DNA of 64,000 bases from Pararobbsia alpina (GTDB lineage: Bacteria > Pseudomonadota > Gammaproteobacteria > Burkholderiales > Burkholderiaceae). The translations under genes and the position numbers were made by a program. The notes under the pieces were generated by a model that was not told the DNA's origin, did no database searches, and saw nothing but the letters and a program-made list of their open reading frames with translations. Of this stretch, positions 17,544-28,489 are shown piece by piece. The stretch covers positions 310,001 through 374,000 of the forward strand of contig NZ_CADIKM010000001.1 in NCBI RefSeq assembly GCF_902859895.1, read 5' to 3'. Each line of letters begins with the position of its first letter. Position 1 is the stretch's first letter.

Positions 17544-18512
17544 TCAATTCACGTTGACCGGCAAATCGAGCCGTTTGACGCCCGGCAAATTGCAGGCAAC
17601 GACCGCATCGAAGATCGCCTCGATCGCAGGCAGCCGCGTGAAGCTCTTGCGCCAGACCAGCACGACGCGCCGGTCGGGCACCGGCTCGCGGAACGGCACA
17701 TAACGCAGCAACCCGGCGTCCGTCTTCGCGGTCGAGCCGTCAAGCATGCTCTTGGCCGGCAGCGAGGTGCGCGGCAACACGGTGATGCCCACGCCGCTCG
17801 CGACCATATGGCGAATCGTCTCGAGCGACGAACCCTCAAAAGTCTTCTGGATGCCGTCCGAGTTCTGCGAGAACCGCATCAGTTCCGGACACACTCCGAG
17901 CACGTGATCGCGGAAGCAATGGCCGGCACCGAGCAGCAGCATCGTTTCCTGCTTCAGATCGTCGGCATCGATAGACTCGCGCGACTCCCAGTGATGGCCA
18001 ACGGGTACGGCGACGACGAAAGGTTCGTCGTAGAGCGGACGCACCATCAGCCCGGTCTCCGGAAACGGCAAGGCCATGATCGCCGCATCGATCTCGCCCT
18101 GCTTGAGCAACTCGATGAGCTTGAGCGTGTAGTTTTCCTGCAGCATCAGCGGCATCTGCGGCACGGTGTCGATGATCTGCTTGACGAGGGTCGGCAGCAG
18201 GTACGGCCCGATCGTGTAGATCACCCCGAGTCGCAGCGGCCCGATCAGCGGATCCTTTCCCTGCTTGGCGATCTCCTTGATCGCGAGCGTCTGTTCGAGC
18301 ACGCGCTGCGCCTGGGCGACGATCTGTTCGCCGATCGGTGTCACACTGACTTCGCTCGTGCCTCGTTCGAAAATCTGTATGTTGAGTTCGTCCTCGAGCT
18401 TCTTGATTGCCACCGACAAGGTCGGCTGACTCACAAAGCAGGCCTCGGCCGCGCGGCCGAAATGCCGCTCCCGGGCAACCGCGACGATGTATTTCAATTC
18501 GGTAAGGGTCAT
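17544..18512 (-). CDS. oxyR: LysR-type peroxide sensor OxyR
   Basis: A 322-residue LysR-family regulator with an N-terminal winged helix-turn-helix (FGRAAEACFVSQPTLSVAIK at residues 18-37). The two redox cysteines sit at Cys199 (GAGHCFRDH) and Cys208 (LGVCPEL), the same positions as in E. coli OxyR, so the disulfide switch is intact. It activates antioxidant genes on peroxide stress. recG lies 154 bp upstream on the same strand and dps 238 bp downstream. A good OxyR-type site spans its own start codon (18511-18548), consistent with autoregulation. No Shine-Dalgarno is visible before the ATG. Confidence 0.96.
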   Translation of the reverse strand: MTLTELKYIVAVARERHFGRAAEACFVSQPTLSVAIKKLEDELNIQIFERGTSEVSVTPIGEQIVAQAQRVLEQTLAIKEIAKQGKDPLIGPLRLGVIYTIGPYLLPTLVKQIIDTVPQMPLMLQENYTLKLIELLKQGEIDAAIMALPFPETGLMVRPLYDEPFVVAVPVGHHWESRESIDADDLKQETMLLLGAGHCFRDHVLGVCPELMRFSQNSDGIQKTFEGSSLETIRHMVASGVGITVLPRTSLPAKSMLDGSTAKTDAGLLRYVPFREPVPDRRVVLVWRKSFTRLPAIEAIFDAVVACNLPGVKRLDLPVNVN

Positions 18513-18548
18513 TGATATCAGCTATACACTTCGATAGATTTTATCTCT
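18511..18548. promoter_or_regulatory. OxyR-type operator over the oxyR start
   Basis: Two 15-bp blocks, ATTGATATCAGCTAT (18511-18525) and ATAGATTTTATCTCT (18534-18548), match the OxyR half-operator pattern ATAGnTnnnAnCTAT with one mismatch each, separated by 8 bp (the canonical spacing is 7). The site includes the oxyR start codon and its promoter region, as expected for autorepression. Confidence 0.6.
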
Positions 18549-18666
18549 TATACACCCTGGCGATGTCTTCGCCAAGACACCGAATTTCCGAAGAGGCACC
18601 GCCGGCCTTGTTCCACGGCCTGCGGTCTGCCCAATCGGGGCTTCGCCGTGCGGCGCCACGCTTTCA

Positions 18667-21048
18667 TCATGCTTTCAAATAGTGCTCGCGGCCACCCAAC
18701 CAGCGGTTCAGATGCGCGTCCGCCGCCTGTGGGAATTCCCGCAAAAGCCGCGCAGCCGCGCTGCGGGCGGGTTCGATCATCCAGGCGTCGTCGTTGATAT
18801 CGGCAAACCGGAGCATCGCGGCACCCGACTGACGCGCGCCGAGAAACTCACCAGGCCCGCGGATTTCCAGGTCGCGGCGCGCGATCTCGAAACCATCCGA
18901 GGTCTCGCGCATCGTCGCCAGACGCGCGCGGGCGGTCTGCCCGAGCGGGGTCGCGTACATCAGCACACAGACCGAGGCCGCGCTGCCGCGCCCGACCCGA
19001 CCGCGCAATTGATGAAGCTGCGCCAGGCCGAAACGCTCGGCATGTTCGATCACCATCAGCGAGGCGTTCGGCACGTCGACGCCGACTTCGATGACGGTCG
19101 TCGCAACCAGCAGCTGAATCCGGTTTTCGGTGAAGCCGTCCATGACCGACGCCTTCTCGGCCGGCGGCAGTCTGCCATGCACGAGGCCGACCTGGAGTTC
19201 CGGAAGCGCGGCGGCGAGCGTCGCGTAGGTATCGACGGCGGTCTGCAATTGCAGCGCCTCGCTCTCCTCGATCAGGGGACAGACCCAGTAGACCTGGCGG
19301 CCGGCGAGCGCAGCCTGCCTCACGCGCGCGATCACCTCGTCGCGGCGCGCATCGGAGACGAGCTTGGTCAATACCGGCGTGCGGCCCGGCGGCAACTCGT
19401 CGAGCGTGGAAACGTCGAGGTCGGCGTAATAGGTCATCGCGAGCGTGCGCGGAATCGGCGTCGCGCTCATCATCAGTTGGTGAGGCTGAAATGCCTGATC
19501 GACGACAGCGGCCGGCGCCGGAGCAGTGCCAGATCCGGAGTGCCCCGTACCCGCCGGCATCTGCTTGCCGGATACCGGCGCACCCGCCCGCAAGCCTTCG
19601 TCGATGGCGCTTCCCGTGTCCGCCGGAACAAGCGAATTCGCCGCCGCATTCGTCGCTTTCGCTTTGGCCCGCAGCGCCAGGCGCTGCGCGACTCCGAAGC
19701 GGTGCTGTTCGTCGACGATCACGAGGCCGAGCCTCGCGAAATCGACCGTGTCCTGCACGAGCGCATGCGTGCCGATCACGAGCTGAGCGGCACCGCTCGC
19801 CGCCGCCTCGACGGCGGCGCGTTTCTCGCGAGCCTTCAGGCTGCCGGCAAGCCACGCAACCTGCACGCCGAGCGGTTCGAGCCAGCCACGCAACTTGCGC
19901 GCATGCTGCTCGGCGAGGATCTCGGTCGGCGCCATCAGCGCCGCCTGGTAGCCGGCATCGATCGCCTGGGCCGCGGCGAGCGCGGCGACGATCGTCTTGC
20001 CGCTGCCGACATCCCCTTGCAGAAGACGCTGCATCGGATGCGCGGCCTCGAGCTCCGTGCCGATCTCGGCCCAGACGCGTTGCTGCGCGCCCGTCAGCGC
20101 GAATGGCAGGGCCTGCTCGAAACGGGCCACGAGAGAAGCCGGATCGTTCCTGCGACGCGTCAGCAACGGCGCCGAACGCGCACGCCGTGTCTCGTGCGCG
20201 CGTTGCAGCGACAGTTGCTGCGCGAGCAGTTCATCGAACTTGATGCGCAGCCAGGCAGGGTGCGAGCCGTCCATCAGGGCGTTCTCGTCCTCGTGCGCAT
20301 CGGGGTGGTGCAGCGTTCGCACGGCCTGCGCGAGCGCGGGCACCTTCATCGGTACGAGATATTCGGCCGAGACCGGCTCAGGCAAGATCTCAGGCAGCGG
20401 CGTGCGCGCCAGCGCCCGCTCGATCGACTTGCGCAGATAGGCCTGGGTAATGCCCGCCGTGCTCGGGTAGACCGGCGTGAGCACCTGCGGGAGCGGATCG
20501 CCTTCGGCGACGATCCGGTAGGCAGGGTGAACCATCTCCATGCCGAAGAAGCCGCCGCGTGCATCACCGCGTGCACGCACGCGCGCGCCAACCGCGAGTT
20601 GCTTGGTCTGGCTGCCGTAGAAATTGAGAAATCGCAGCGTCAGCACGTCCTGCAGATCGTCGACGATCTTGACGATCATCTGGCGGCGCGGCCGGAAGGT
20701 GATCTCGTTGTCGACGACCACGCCTTCGACCTGCGCGGCCTGGCCCGGCAGCAACTCGCCGACTGGCGTGAGCTCGGTCTCGTCTTCATATCGCATCGGC
20801 AGATGCAAGGCGAGATCGATGTCACGCGCGAGTCCCATGCGCACGAGCTTGTCGGCCGTCGTTTCAGACGCGGCGCCCTTCTTCGCGGCTTTCCTGGCCG
20901 ATTTCTTCCCGGCTCCGGTGTCGTTCACGCCCTTCGCCTCGCGTGCCGCGGCCTTGCCGGCGGGTGTCGCGGCGTCTTCGTCGGCCCCGGTCGGAGCAAA
21001 CGGATCGGTATCCGGCAAATCGGCAGTCGTGGTTTTGGGTACAGGCAT
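18667..21048 (-). CDS. recG: ATP-dependent DNA helicase RecG
   Basis: A 793-residue RecG that remodels stalled replication forks and Holliday junctions. The wedge/OB domain is in the first third ([30 protein letters not shown]). Helicase motifs follow: Walker [28 protein letters not shown] (DExH box), [14 protein letters not shown], and motif [11 protein letters not shown]. About 70 residues before the wedge domain form an Ala/Lys-rich, poorly conserved N-terminal extension. A second low-complexity stretch lies between DEQHRFG and MSATPIPRT ([18 protein letters not shown] and following). The ATG at 21048 faces queA with a 76-bp divergent gap. Confidence 0.96.
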   Translation of the reverse strand: MPVPKTTTADLPDTDPFAPTGADEDAATPAGKAAAREAKGVNDTGAGKKSARKAAKKGAASETTADKLVRMGLARDIDLALHLPMRYEDETELTPVGELLPGQAAQVEGVVVDNEITFRPRRQMIVKIVDDLQDVLTLRFLNFYGSQTKQLAVGARVRARGDARGGFFGMEMVHPAYRIVAEGDPLPQVLTPVYPSTAGITQAYLRKSIERALARTPLPEILPEPVSAEYLVPMKVPALAQAVRTLHHPDAHEDENALMDGSHPAWLRIKFDELLAQQLSLQRAHETRRARSAPLLTRRRNDPASLVARFEQALPFALTGAQQRVWAEIGTELEAAHPMQRLLQGDVGSGKTIVAALAAAQAIDAGYQAALMAPTEILAEQHARKLRGWLEPLGVQVAWLAGSLKAREKRAAVEAAASGAAQLVIGTHALVQDTVDFARLGLVIVDEQHRFGVAQRLALRAKAKATNAAANSLVPADTGSAIDEGLRAGAPVSGKQMPAGTGHSGSGTAPAPAAVVDQAFQPHQLMMSATPIPRTLAMTYYADLDVSTLDELPPGRTPVLTKLVSDARRDEVIARVRQAALAGRQVYWVCPLIEESEALQLQTAVDTYATLAAALPELQVGLVHGRLPPAEKASVMDGFTENRIQLLVATTVIEVGVDVPNASLMVIEHAERFGLAQLHQLRGRVGRGSAASVCVLMYATPLGQTARARLATMRETSDGFEIARRDLEIRGPGEFLGARQSGAAMLRFADINDDAWMIEPARSAAARLLREFPQAADAHLNRWLGGREHYLKA

Positions 21049-21124
21049 CGTTACAATAGCGGTTTTTCGCGTGAAACCGCGCCGAACGGCGCGCGGACCC
21101 TCCGCGCGCGACATCCCCGCTTGC
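21049..21124. promoter_or_regulatory. recG-queA divergent promoter gap
   Basis: Contains TACAAT (21052-21057), a candidate -10 for queA, and a hairpin GCGGTTT/AAACCGC (21059-21065 with 21074-21080) in its presumed 5' UTR. No preQ1 riboswitch aptamer is recognisable. Confidence 0.4.
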
Positions 21125-22204
21125 ATGTACACGCTCTCCGACTTCGATTTTAATCTGCCGCCCGAGCTGATCGCCCAGACGGCGCTCGCCGACCGCACCG
21201 CGAGCCGCCTGCTCGAGGTGGTCGGCGAGGGCGCGCATGCGACGCTCAGCGATCGCCACTTCACCGACCTGCCCGGCTGCATCGCCGCGGGCGATCTGCT
21301 GGTATTCAACGACACCAAAGTGCTCAAGGCGCGTTTTCACGGCCACAAGGGCAGCGGCGGCAAGATCGAAGTGCTGATCGAACGCCTGACCGGCGCGCGC
21401 ACCGCGCTCGCGCAGATCCGCGCGAGCAAGACGCCGCTCGAGGGTAGCACGCTGCGCCTTGCCGACGCGTTCGACGTGACGGTCGGTCCGCGCGTCGAAC
21501 CGTTCTACACGCTCGTGTTCCCGGCCGACTGCCTGGAGTTGATCGAACGATACGGCCGTCTGCCCCTGCCGCCCTATATCACGCACGAAGCCGATGCCTT
21601 CGATGAAGCGCGCTATCAGACTGTTTACGCGATGAACCCCGGCGCGGTCGCCGCGCCGACCGCCGGCCTGCACTTCGATCCCGCGCTGCTCGCGCGGCTC
21701 GATGCGGCCGGTGTGCGCCGCGCGACGTTGACGCTGCATGTCGGCGCGGGGACCTTTCAGCCCGTGCGCACCGAGAACCTCGCCGAGCACCGCATGCATA
21801 CCGAATGGTATGAAATCCCGCCATCGCTCGTCGATCTCGTCAGTGAGACACGGGCCGCCGGCGGTCGCGTGATCGCGGTCGGCACGACGTCGATGCGCGC
21901 ACTCGAGGCGGCGGCGCGTGACGCGATCCGCGCGGGCGCCCCCGCGGGCACCTTGCGCGCGGGCAGCGCCGAAACCGACATTTTCATCACACCGGGCTAT
22001 ACGTTCAATCTGGTCGAACGGCTGATCACCAATTTCCACCTGCCGAAGTCGACACTGCTGATGCTCGTGTCGGCGTTCGCAGGCTATGAGACGATCCGCG
22101 CCGCCTATCAGCACGCCATCGAGGCGCGCTACCGCTTCTTCAGTTATGGCGATGCGATGCTGCTCACCCGGACGGGCCCTCGCCCGGAGGATCCATCCCC
22201 ATGA
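21125..22204 (+). CDS. queA: S-adenosylmethionine:tRNA ribosyltransferase-isomerase
   Basis: A 359-residue QueA, which converts preQ1 at tRNA position 34 to epoxyqueuosine using the ribosyl group of SAM. Signature segments are [23 protein letters not shown] at the N-terminus (shown here in part as [10 protein letters not shown]), [20 protein letters not shown] and [19 protein letters not shown]-like text near the C-terminus. The start at 21125 is set by the family N-terminus MYTLSDFDF. tgt follows 94 bp downstream, so two queuosine steps are adjacent. Confidence 0.97.
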   Translation: MYTLSDFDFNLPPELIAQTALADRTASRLLEVVGEGAHATLSDRHFTDLPGCIAAGDLLVFNDTKVLKARFHGHKGSGGKIEVLIERLTGARTALAQIRASKTPLEGSTLRLADAFDVTVGPRVEPFYTLVFPADCLELIERYGRLPLPPYITHEADAFDEARYQTVYAMNPGAVAAPTAGLHFDPALLARLDAAGVRRATLTLHVGAGTFQPVRTENLAEHRMHTEWYEIPPSLVDLVSETRAAGGRVIAVGTTSMRALEAAARDAIRAGAPAGTLRAGSAETDIFITPGYTFNLVERLITNFHLPKSTLLMLVSAFAGYETIRAAYQHAIEARYRFFSYGDAMLLTRTGPRPEDPSP

Positions 22205-22229
22205 ACGACGCACGTTGCGTCGACTGTAA

Positions 22230-23429
<1,200 letters not shown>

Positions 23430-23441
23430 AGAAAGGGAAAA

Positions 23442-23474
23442 CTTCGGCGCTGCCGGGTCTCGGCCGCGCCGAAG
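23442..23474. other. Hairpin after tgt
   Basis: CTTCGGCGC (23442-23450) pairs perfectly with GCGCCGAAG (23466-23474) across a 15-nt loop. There is no U-tract. It lies between the convergent tgt and unknown gene and may mark their mRNA ends. Confidence 0.4.
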
Positions 23475-23552
23475 CACCGGGGCTCAGCAGGCTATGCGTT
23501 TCTTGATGTCGCGTGCGCGGGGGGGTGAAACGGTACCCGCGACGCCTGTCTC

Positions 23553-24641
23553 CTATGCCGGCTGGCTCGTGACCTCCAGTTGAATCGGCGTCCCATTGCG
23601 TGTGGCGAAGGCCTCCACCGTCACGAAGCGCTTGCCGTCGACGCGGCCATGCTCGACCGGGATCGAGCACCCCTGCTTGCCGGCGCCGAGCGATTCGGCG
23701 GGCCGGCAATTGGCGATGTTCGGTACCACGTGGTTCGCCCTGCCCGATACGACCCTCGCGGCGATTCCTGCGATGCCGGTGTGCCGGTTCCACACCTCCG
23801 TCCCGGATGCGCCCCCCTCGCGCGATACGGTGACCGTGAGCCTCGCCGCGTTCGCGGGGAGCCCGACGCGCACGCGCGTCAGTACGCCTTGCGTGCCGTC
23901 AAGCGTCCTTCGGCCTAAGACCATGCCGACCTCTTGTGCGGGGATCCTGGTCGAGACCGTCCTGACCAAGGTCGGACACGAAGTGGGAAGGACGTGCTGA
24001 TCGATCCCGCCGGCGTCCGGGTCGGAGCGGTCGACCGTATTGCAACGCGACTGCCGTGCTGGATGCGGATTCCCTAGCGACGTCAGAAAGTCCTCGACGG
24101 TAGACGGCCGTGCCTCTGCGGCAGACCGCCGTGCTGGATGCGGATTCCCTAGCGACGTCAGAAAATCTTCGCCGGCGCCGCGGCGTTCGCGTCTGCCGGC
24201 GGAGCCAGCCTGCTCGCCGTGCCCGGGTTCCGCGAGCCCGGCATGCCGATGGGTACTCCGGGCCGGCGGCTTCGTCTGAGCCAGACCGCCAAGCAATGAG
24301 CGAATGGAATCTCCGCACCACTCATAGACCCTTTCGGGTACCGAAGGCTGCGCGACGCTCCTTGCGCCGGAAGGGCCGTCGCCCTGCCTGCCAAATCCGC
24401 CTCGCTCAGATGCCGCCAGCATCGAAAAATCGACCGATTGCATGGCGCGTTGCAACCCGTCCATGTTGCTTCCGTCGTAAGACATGCCGGCGCGCGGCGA
24501 GCCCTGGAGCGCGAGGCCGGGGGCATTGGCGGATGGATCCGCCGCGCGGGATGGAGCAGGGAAAGGCCCGACAGGCGGACCAAAGGGCGAGACAATAGGT
24601 GGCGCGACGCGCGAAGACACGGCAAATGATAAATTGAGCAT
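23553..24641 (-). CDS. Hypothetical protein with a duplicated 25-residue unit
   Basis: A 362-residue protein I do not recognise. The N-terminal 90 residues are rich in Pro, Ser, Gly and Ala without a classical signal peptide. Two in-tandem units containing EDFLTSLGNPHPAR (about residues 155-205) differ little and are encoded by a 75-bp direct repeat with 37 identical bases. The C-terminal half (about 225-362) looks like a compact beta-rich domain (TRVRVGLPANAARLTVTVSR, VTVEAFATRNGTPIQLEVT). The start has an AGGAAG ribosome binding site 8 nt away. It lies antisense between tgt and yajC, which are normally adjacent in Burkholderia, so it is probably an acquired gene. A secreted role is possible but unproven. 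Confidence 0.6.
   Translation of the reverse strand: MLNLSFAVSSRVAPPIVSPFGPPVGPFPAPSRAADPSANAPGLALQGSPRAGMSYDGSNMDGLQRAMQSVDFSMLAASERGGFGRQGDGPSGARSVAQPSVPERVYEWCGDSIRSLLGGLAQTKPPARSTHRHAGLAEPGHGEQAGSAGRRERRGAGEDFLTSLGNPHPARRSAAEARPSTVEDFLTSLGNPHPARQSRCNTVDRSDPDAGGIDQHVLPTSCPTLVRTVSTRIPAQEVGMVLGRRTLDGTQGVLTRVRVGLPANAARLTVTVSREGGASGTEVWNRHTGIAGIAARVVSGRANHVVPNIANCRPAESLGAGKQGCSIPVEHGRVDGKRFVTVEAFATRNGTPIQLEVTSQPA
24053..24164 (-). repeat. 75-bp direct repeat within the unknown gene
   Basis: A 37-bp identical block occurs at 24053-24089 and again at 24128-24164, exactly 75 bp (25 codons) apart. It encodes the repeated EDFLTSLGNPHPAR unit. Near-identity at DNA level points to a recent duplication. 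Confidence 0.85.
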
Positions 24642-24945
24642 GGCTTTCTTCCTGGAGGCGAATCAAGAGCGGATGACATCCAAATTCCGCAGACATTCGA
24701 TTCCCACAGCCTAGGTCCGCCGCTGTATCCAATCTGTCATATTCCGGCGCATCTTCCGGCTCGCCTCGTGTTTGCCCGAAATGTGCAAGCGGACAGACCC
24801 TTCACGCCTGTCCGAAGGCCGCCCCAGGCCGGCCTCCGGCCGGTCTTCGTGAACGGGCGCGAGCCAAGCGGCCAAGGCGATTGCAGGCCCCTTGGCAGTG
24901 GTAGAATGCACGGCTAATTTCGGCTTAAACCGACGGAGACCCTGA
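24642..24945. other. Divergent intergenic region before yajC
   Basis: 304 bp between the unknown gene (minus) and yajC (plus). TAGAAT at 24902-24907 with TTGCAG at 24881-24886 (15-bp spacing) is a possible promoter for yajC-secDF. No gene or strong secondary structure is seen. Confidence 0.4.
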
Positions 24946-25272
24946 GTGTTTATTTCCAATGCGTACGCGCAAGGCATTACCGGTGGCGGCACCGAGTCCA
25001 GCCTGATGACGTTCTTGCCGCTGTTGCTGATGTTCGCGGTGCTCTACTTCATCATGATTCGCCCGCAGATGAAGCGCCAGAAGGAGCATCGCAACATGCT
25101 CGCAGCCATGGCGAAGGGCGATGAAGTGATCACCGGCGGTGGGCTGGTCGGCAAGGTGTCGAAGGTCGGCGAAGCCTATGTGGGTGTCGAGATCGCCGAA
25201 GGCGTCGAGATCACCGTGCAGAAAGCGTCCGTCACGACCATCCTGCCGAAGGGCACGATCAAGTCGCTGTAA
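24946..25272 (+). CDS. yajC: Sec translocase auxiliary subunit YajC
   Basis: A 108-residue inner-membrane protein with one N-terminal transmembrane helix (LMTFLPLLLMFAVLYFIMI, about residues 20-38), followed by the conserved RPQMKRQKEHRNML and GDEVITGGGLVGKV. YajC associates with SecDF. The GTG start at 24946 is the only plausible one because an in-frame TGA immediately precedes it. It is the first gene of the yajC-secD-secF set; secD starts 94 bp later. Confidence 0.96.
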   Translation: MFISNAYAQGITGGGTESSLMTFLPLLLMFAVLYFIMIRPQMKRQKEHRNMLAAMAKGDEVITGGGLVGKVSKVGEAYVGVEIAEGVEITVQKASVTTILPKGTIKSL

Positions 25273-25366
25273 GCGAATTGATCGATCGCGACTGACGATG
25301 GCCGCGCTCCGGCGCGGCCATCGCACCCGGCCCCTTCCGCCCTGAACCCTCCCGTTGGGCCATCCC

Positions 25367-27451
25367 ATGAACCGCTACCCCCTCTGGAAATACCTCGTCA
25401 TGCTGGTGGCGCTCGCCATCGGCCTGCTCTACACGCTGCCCAACTTCTTCGGTGAAGCGCCGGCGGTGCAGATTTCGAGCGGCAAGGCGACGGCCAAGGT
25501 CGATTCGAGTGTGTTGCAGAAGGTCGAGGACACGCTGTCCGCGAACCAGCTTCACTCCAGCGATATCACGTTTGACAACAGCGCGACGTCCGCGAGCATT
25601 CGCGTGCGCCTCGCGTCGACCGACGAGCAGCTCCACGCACGCGACGTGCTGGCAAAGGCGCTCAACACCGATCAGAACGATCCGACCTATGTCGTCGCGC
25701 TGAATCTGCAGAGCAAGTCGCCGAAATGGCTGAGCTCGCTGCATGCGCTGCCGATGTACCTGGGCCTCGACTTGCGCGGCGGCGTGCACTTCCTGCTCCA
25801 GGTCGACATGCAAGGCGCGCTCGCGAAGCGTCTCGAGGCGGATGCAACGGATGCGCGCAATGCGCTGCGCGACAAGGAAATTCGCGATGGCGGCGTGAAC
25901 CGCACCGGTAGCGAGGTCGTGATCGACTTTGCCGACGCGCAGACCGCCGACCAGGCGCGCGCAGTGCTTCTCTCGCGCGTCACCGAATTGCAATGGGCCA
26001 CGCGCGCAGACCCGCAAGGCGGCACGCAGGTGGTCGGCACGTTCTCGCCGGCAGCCGAACGCACGGTCCAGGAGAACGCGCTCAAGCAGAACATGTCGAC
26101 GCTGCACAACCGCGTCAACGAGCTCGGTGTCGCCGAACCGGTGATCCAGCAGCAAGGGCCGGAGCGCATCGTCGTCGAACTCCCGGGTGTGCAGGACACC
26201 GCAAAGGCCAAGAGCATCATCGGCCGCACCGCGACGCTCGAAGCCCGGCTCGCCGACCCGACGGGCCTGCGTCCGAACCCGGGCGACCCGGTTCCGCCGG
26301 GTGATCAGCTCTTCACGCAAGGCAACGCCGCACCGGTGCTGCTCAGGAAACAGGTGATCTTCACCGGCGACCAGATCACCGATGCGGGCGCGACGTTCGA
26401 CGAACACCAGCGCCCGGCCGTCAAGATTCGCCTGAATTCGGCCGGCGGCCGGATCCTGCGCGACGTCTCGCGTGACAACATTGGCAAGCCGATGGCGATC
26501 GTGCTGTTCGAACGCGGCAGCGGTGAAGTGCTGACCGTGGCGACGATCCAGTCGGAACTCGGCGAGAACTTCCAGATCACGGGCGCGGTCTCGACTGAAG
26601 CGGCCAACGACCTCGCGCTCCTGCTGCGCGCCGGTTCGCTCGCCGCGCCGATGAACATCATTGAGGAACGCACGATCGGCCCGAGCCTCGGCGCGGACAA
26701 TATTCGCAAGGGCTTCGATTCGGTCCAGTACGGCTTTGCGGCGATCGCGCTGTTCATGCTCGTCTACTACATGCTGTTCGGCGCGTTTTCGGTGATCTCG
26801 CTGTCGGTCAACCTGCTGTTGCTCGTCGCGGTGCTCTCGCTGCTGCAGGCGACGCTGACGCTGCCCGGCATCGCGGCCATCGCGCTCGCGCTCGGTATGG
26901 CAATCGACTCGAACGTGCTGATCAACGAACGCATCCGCGAAGAGCTGCGGCGCGGTGCCGCGCCGCAGACCGCGATCTCGGAAGGCTTCCGGCATGCATG
27001 GGCGACGATTCTCGACTCGAACGTGACCACGCTGATCGCCGGTATCGCCCTGCTCGCGTTCGGTTCGGGCCCGGTGCGCGGCTTCGCGATGGTCCACTGC
27101 ATCGGCATCCTGACCTCGATGTTCTCGGCCGTGTTCTTTTCGCGCGGACTCGTGAACCTCTGGTACGGCGGCAAGAAGCGCCTCAAGTCACTCGCGATCG
27201 GCCAGGTATGGCGGCCCGAGGGCGCCACGCCGACCATCGACCAGCTCGAGGATGACGGTGGTGTCGAAATCGCGGACGAAGTGGTCGACCGGCGCAATCA
27301 GCCTGTCAGGCAGGCCGCAGGAGCGGCAGATACCGCGGCGCAGGCAGCAACGAAACGCAGCGCAACGAAAGGCGGCGGCACCCAGGACGCCGGCAAAGCC
27401 GGCGGCTCCGCGAAACGCACGCCGCCGCGCGCGCCCCACGCCAAGCGCTGA
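25367..27451 (+). CDS. secD: Protein translocase subunit SecD
   Basis: A 694-residue SecD that, with SecF, uses the proton gradient to pull preproteins through SecYEG on the periplasmic side. It shows the first helix (residues 7-25), the conserved LGLDLRGGVHFLLQVDM, the large periplasmic P1 domain, and five further helices including AIALALGMAIDSNVLINERI and ILTSMFSAVFFSRGLVNL. The ATG at 25367 is preferred over the TTG four codons earlier. The final 50 residues are an Ala/Lys/Gly-rich tail, longer than in E. coli SecD (615 residues), and are probably a cytoplasmic extension. Confidence 0.97.
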   Translation: MNRYPLWKYLVMLVALAIGLLYTLPNFFGEAPAVQISSGKATAKVDSSVLQKVEDTLSANQLHSSDITFDNSATSASIRVRLASTDEQLHARDVLAKALNTDQNDPTYVVALNLQSKSPKWLSSLHALPMYLGLDLRGGVHFLLQVDMQGALAKRLEADATDARNALRDKEIRDGGVNRTGSEVVIDFADAQTADQARAVLLSRVTELQWATRADPQGGTQVVGTFSPAAERTVQENALKQNMSTLHNRVNELGVAEPVIQQQGPERIVVELPGVQDTAKAKSIIGRTATLEARLADPTGLRPNPGDPVPPGDQLFTQGNAAPVLLRKQVIFTGDQITDAGATFDEHQRPAVKIRLNSAGGRILRDVSRDNIGKPMAIVLFERGSGEVLTVATIQSELGENFQITGAVSTEAANDLALLLRAGSLAAPMNIIEERTIGPSLGADNIRKGFDSVQYGFAAIALFMLVYYMLFGAFSVISLSVNLLLLVAVLSLLQATLTLPGIAAIALALGMAIDSNVLINERIREELRRGAAPQTAISEGFRHAWATILDSNVTTLIAGIALLAFGSGPVRGFAMVHCIGILTSMFSAVFFSRGLVNLWYGGKKRLKSLAIGQVWRPEGATPTIDQLEDDGGVEIADEVVDRRNQPVRQAAGAADTAAQAATKRSATKGGGTQDAGKAGGSAKRTPPRAPHAKR

Positions 27452-27465
27452 ACTGGAGCCTCATC

Positions 27466-28416
27466 ATGGAATTATTCCGCATCCGCAAAGACATACCGTT
27501 CATGCGCCACGCGCTGGTGTTCAACGCGATTTCGTTGATCACCTTCGTCCTGGCCGTGTTTTTCCTGGTCCATCGCGGCTTGCATCTGTCGATCGAATTC
27601 ACCGGCGGCACGGTGCTCGAAGTCCAGTATCCGCACGTCGCGCAGACCGACCCGATCCGGCAGACGCTCGACAAGCTCAACTACGCCGACGCCCAGGTGG
27701 CGAACTTCGGTTCGTCGAACAGCGTGATCATCCGCCTGCCGCTCAAGGGCGGCCTGTCGTCGGCCCAGCAGAGCGATCTCGTGATGGCCGCGCTGAGCAA
27801 GCAGGACAACACGGCGCAACTCCAGCGCGTCGAATTCGTCGGACCGCAGGTCGGCAAGGAGCTCGCGACCAACGGCCTGCTTGCGCTCGCCTTCGTCGTG
27901 ATCGGCATCGTGATCTACTTGTCGTTCCGCTTCGAATGGAAGTACGCGGTGGCCGGCGTCATCGCGAACCTGCACGACGTCGTGATCATCCTGGGCTTCT
28001 TCGCGTTCTTCCAGTGGGAGTTTTCGCTGTCAGTGCTCGCGGCCGTGCTGGCCGTGCTCGGCTACTCAGTCAACGAGTCGGTCGTCATCTTCGACCGGAT
28101 CCGCGAAACCTTCCGGCGACAACGCAAGATGAGCGTGACCGAGGTGATCAACCACGCGATCACGAGCACGATGTCGCGGACCGTGATCACCCACGGCTGC
28201 ACGCAGATGATGGTGCTCTCGATGTTCCTGTTCGGCGGGCCGTCGCTGCATTACTTCTCGCTCGCTCTGACCATCGGGATTCTGTTCGGCATCTACTCAT
28301 CAGTGTTCGTCGCGGCGGCGATCGCGATGTGGCTCGGGGTCAAGCGTGAAGACCTGATCAAGCAGACTGCGCAGAAGCACGACCCGAACGACCCGAACGC
28401 GGGTGCACAGGTATAA
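27466..28416 (+). CDS. secF: Protein translocase subunit SecF
   Basis: A 316-residue SecF partner of SecD with six transmembrane segments. Conserved stretches include LSIEFTGGTVLEVQ in the first periplasmic loop region, LAVLGYSVNESVVIFDRIRE and the terminal helix before the Lys-rich C-terminus. The start lies 14 bp after the secD stop, so the two are cotranscribed. A strong bidirectional hairpin terminator follows at 28439-28471. Confidence 0.97.
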   Translation: MELFRIRKDIPFMRHALVFNAISLITFVLAVFFLVHRGLHLSIEFTGGTVLEVQYPHVAQTDPIRQTLDKLNYADAQVANFGSSNSVIIRLPLKGGLSSAQQSDLVMAALSKQDNTAQLQRVEFVGPQVGKELATNGLLALAFVVIGIVIYLSFRFEWKYAVAGVIANLHDVVIILGFFAFFQWEFSLSVLAAVLAVLGYSVNESVVIFDRIRETFRRQRKMSVTEVINHAITSTMSRTVITHGCTQMMVLSMFLFGGPSLHYFSLALTIGILFGIYSSVFVAAAIAMWLGVKREDLIKQTAQKHDPNDPNAGAQV

Positions 28417-28438
28417 GCGCTGGCAGGGATGCATGAGA

Positions 28439-28471
28439 AAAGGCCGGTTCGAAATTCGAACCGGCCTTTTT
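28439..28471. terminator. Bidirectional terminator between secF and the YceI gene
   Basis: GGCCGGTT (28442-28449) pairs with AACCGGCC (28459-28466), and the inverted repeat extends inward through TCGAA/TTCGA. It is flanked by A-residues on the left and TTTTT on the right (28467-28471), so it can serve both converging transcripts. Confidence 0.85.
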
Positions 28472-28489
28472 CGTTAACAGCTGTCGCGC

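Noticed and set aside
21049-21124. preQ1 riboswitch before queA-tgt
   Set aside because: The gap is only 76 bp with a simple hairpin; no preQ1 aptamer features are present.
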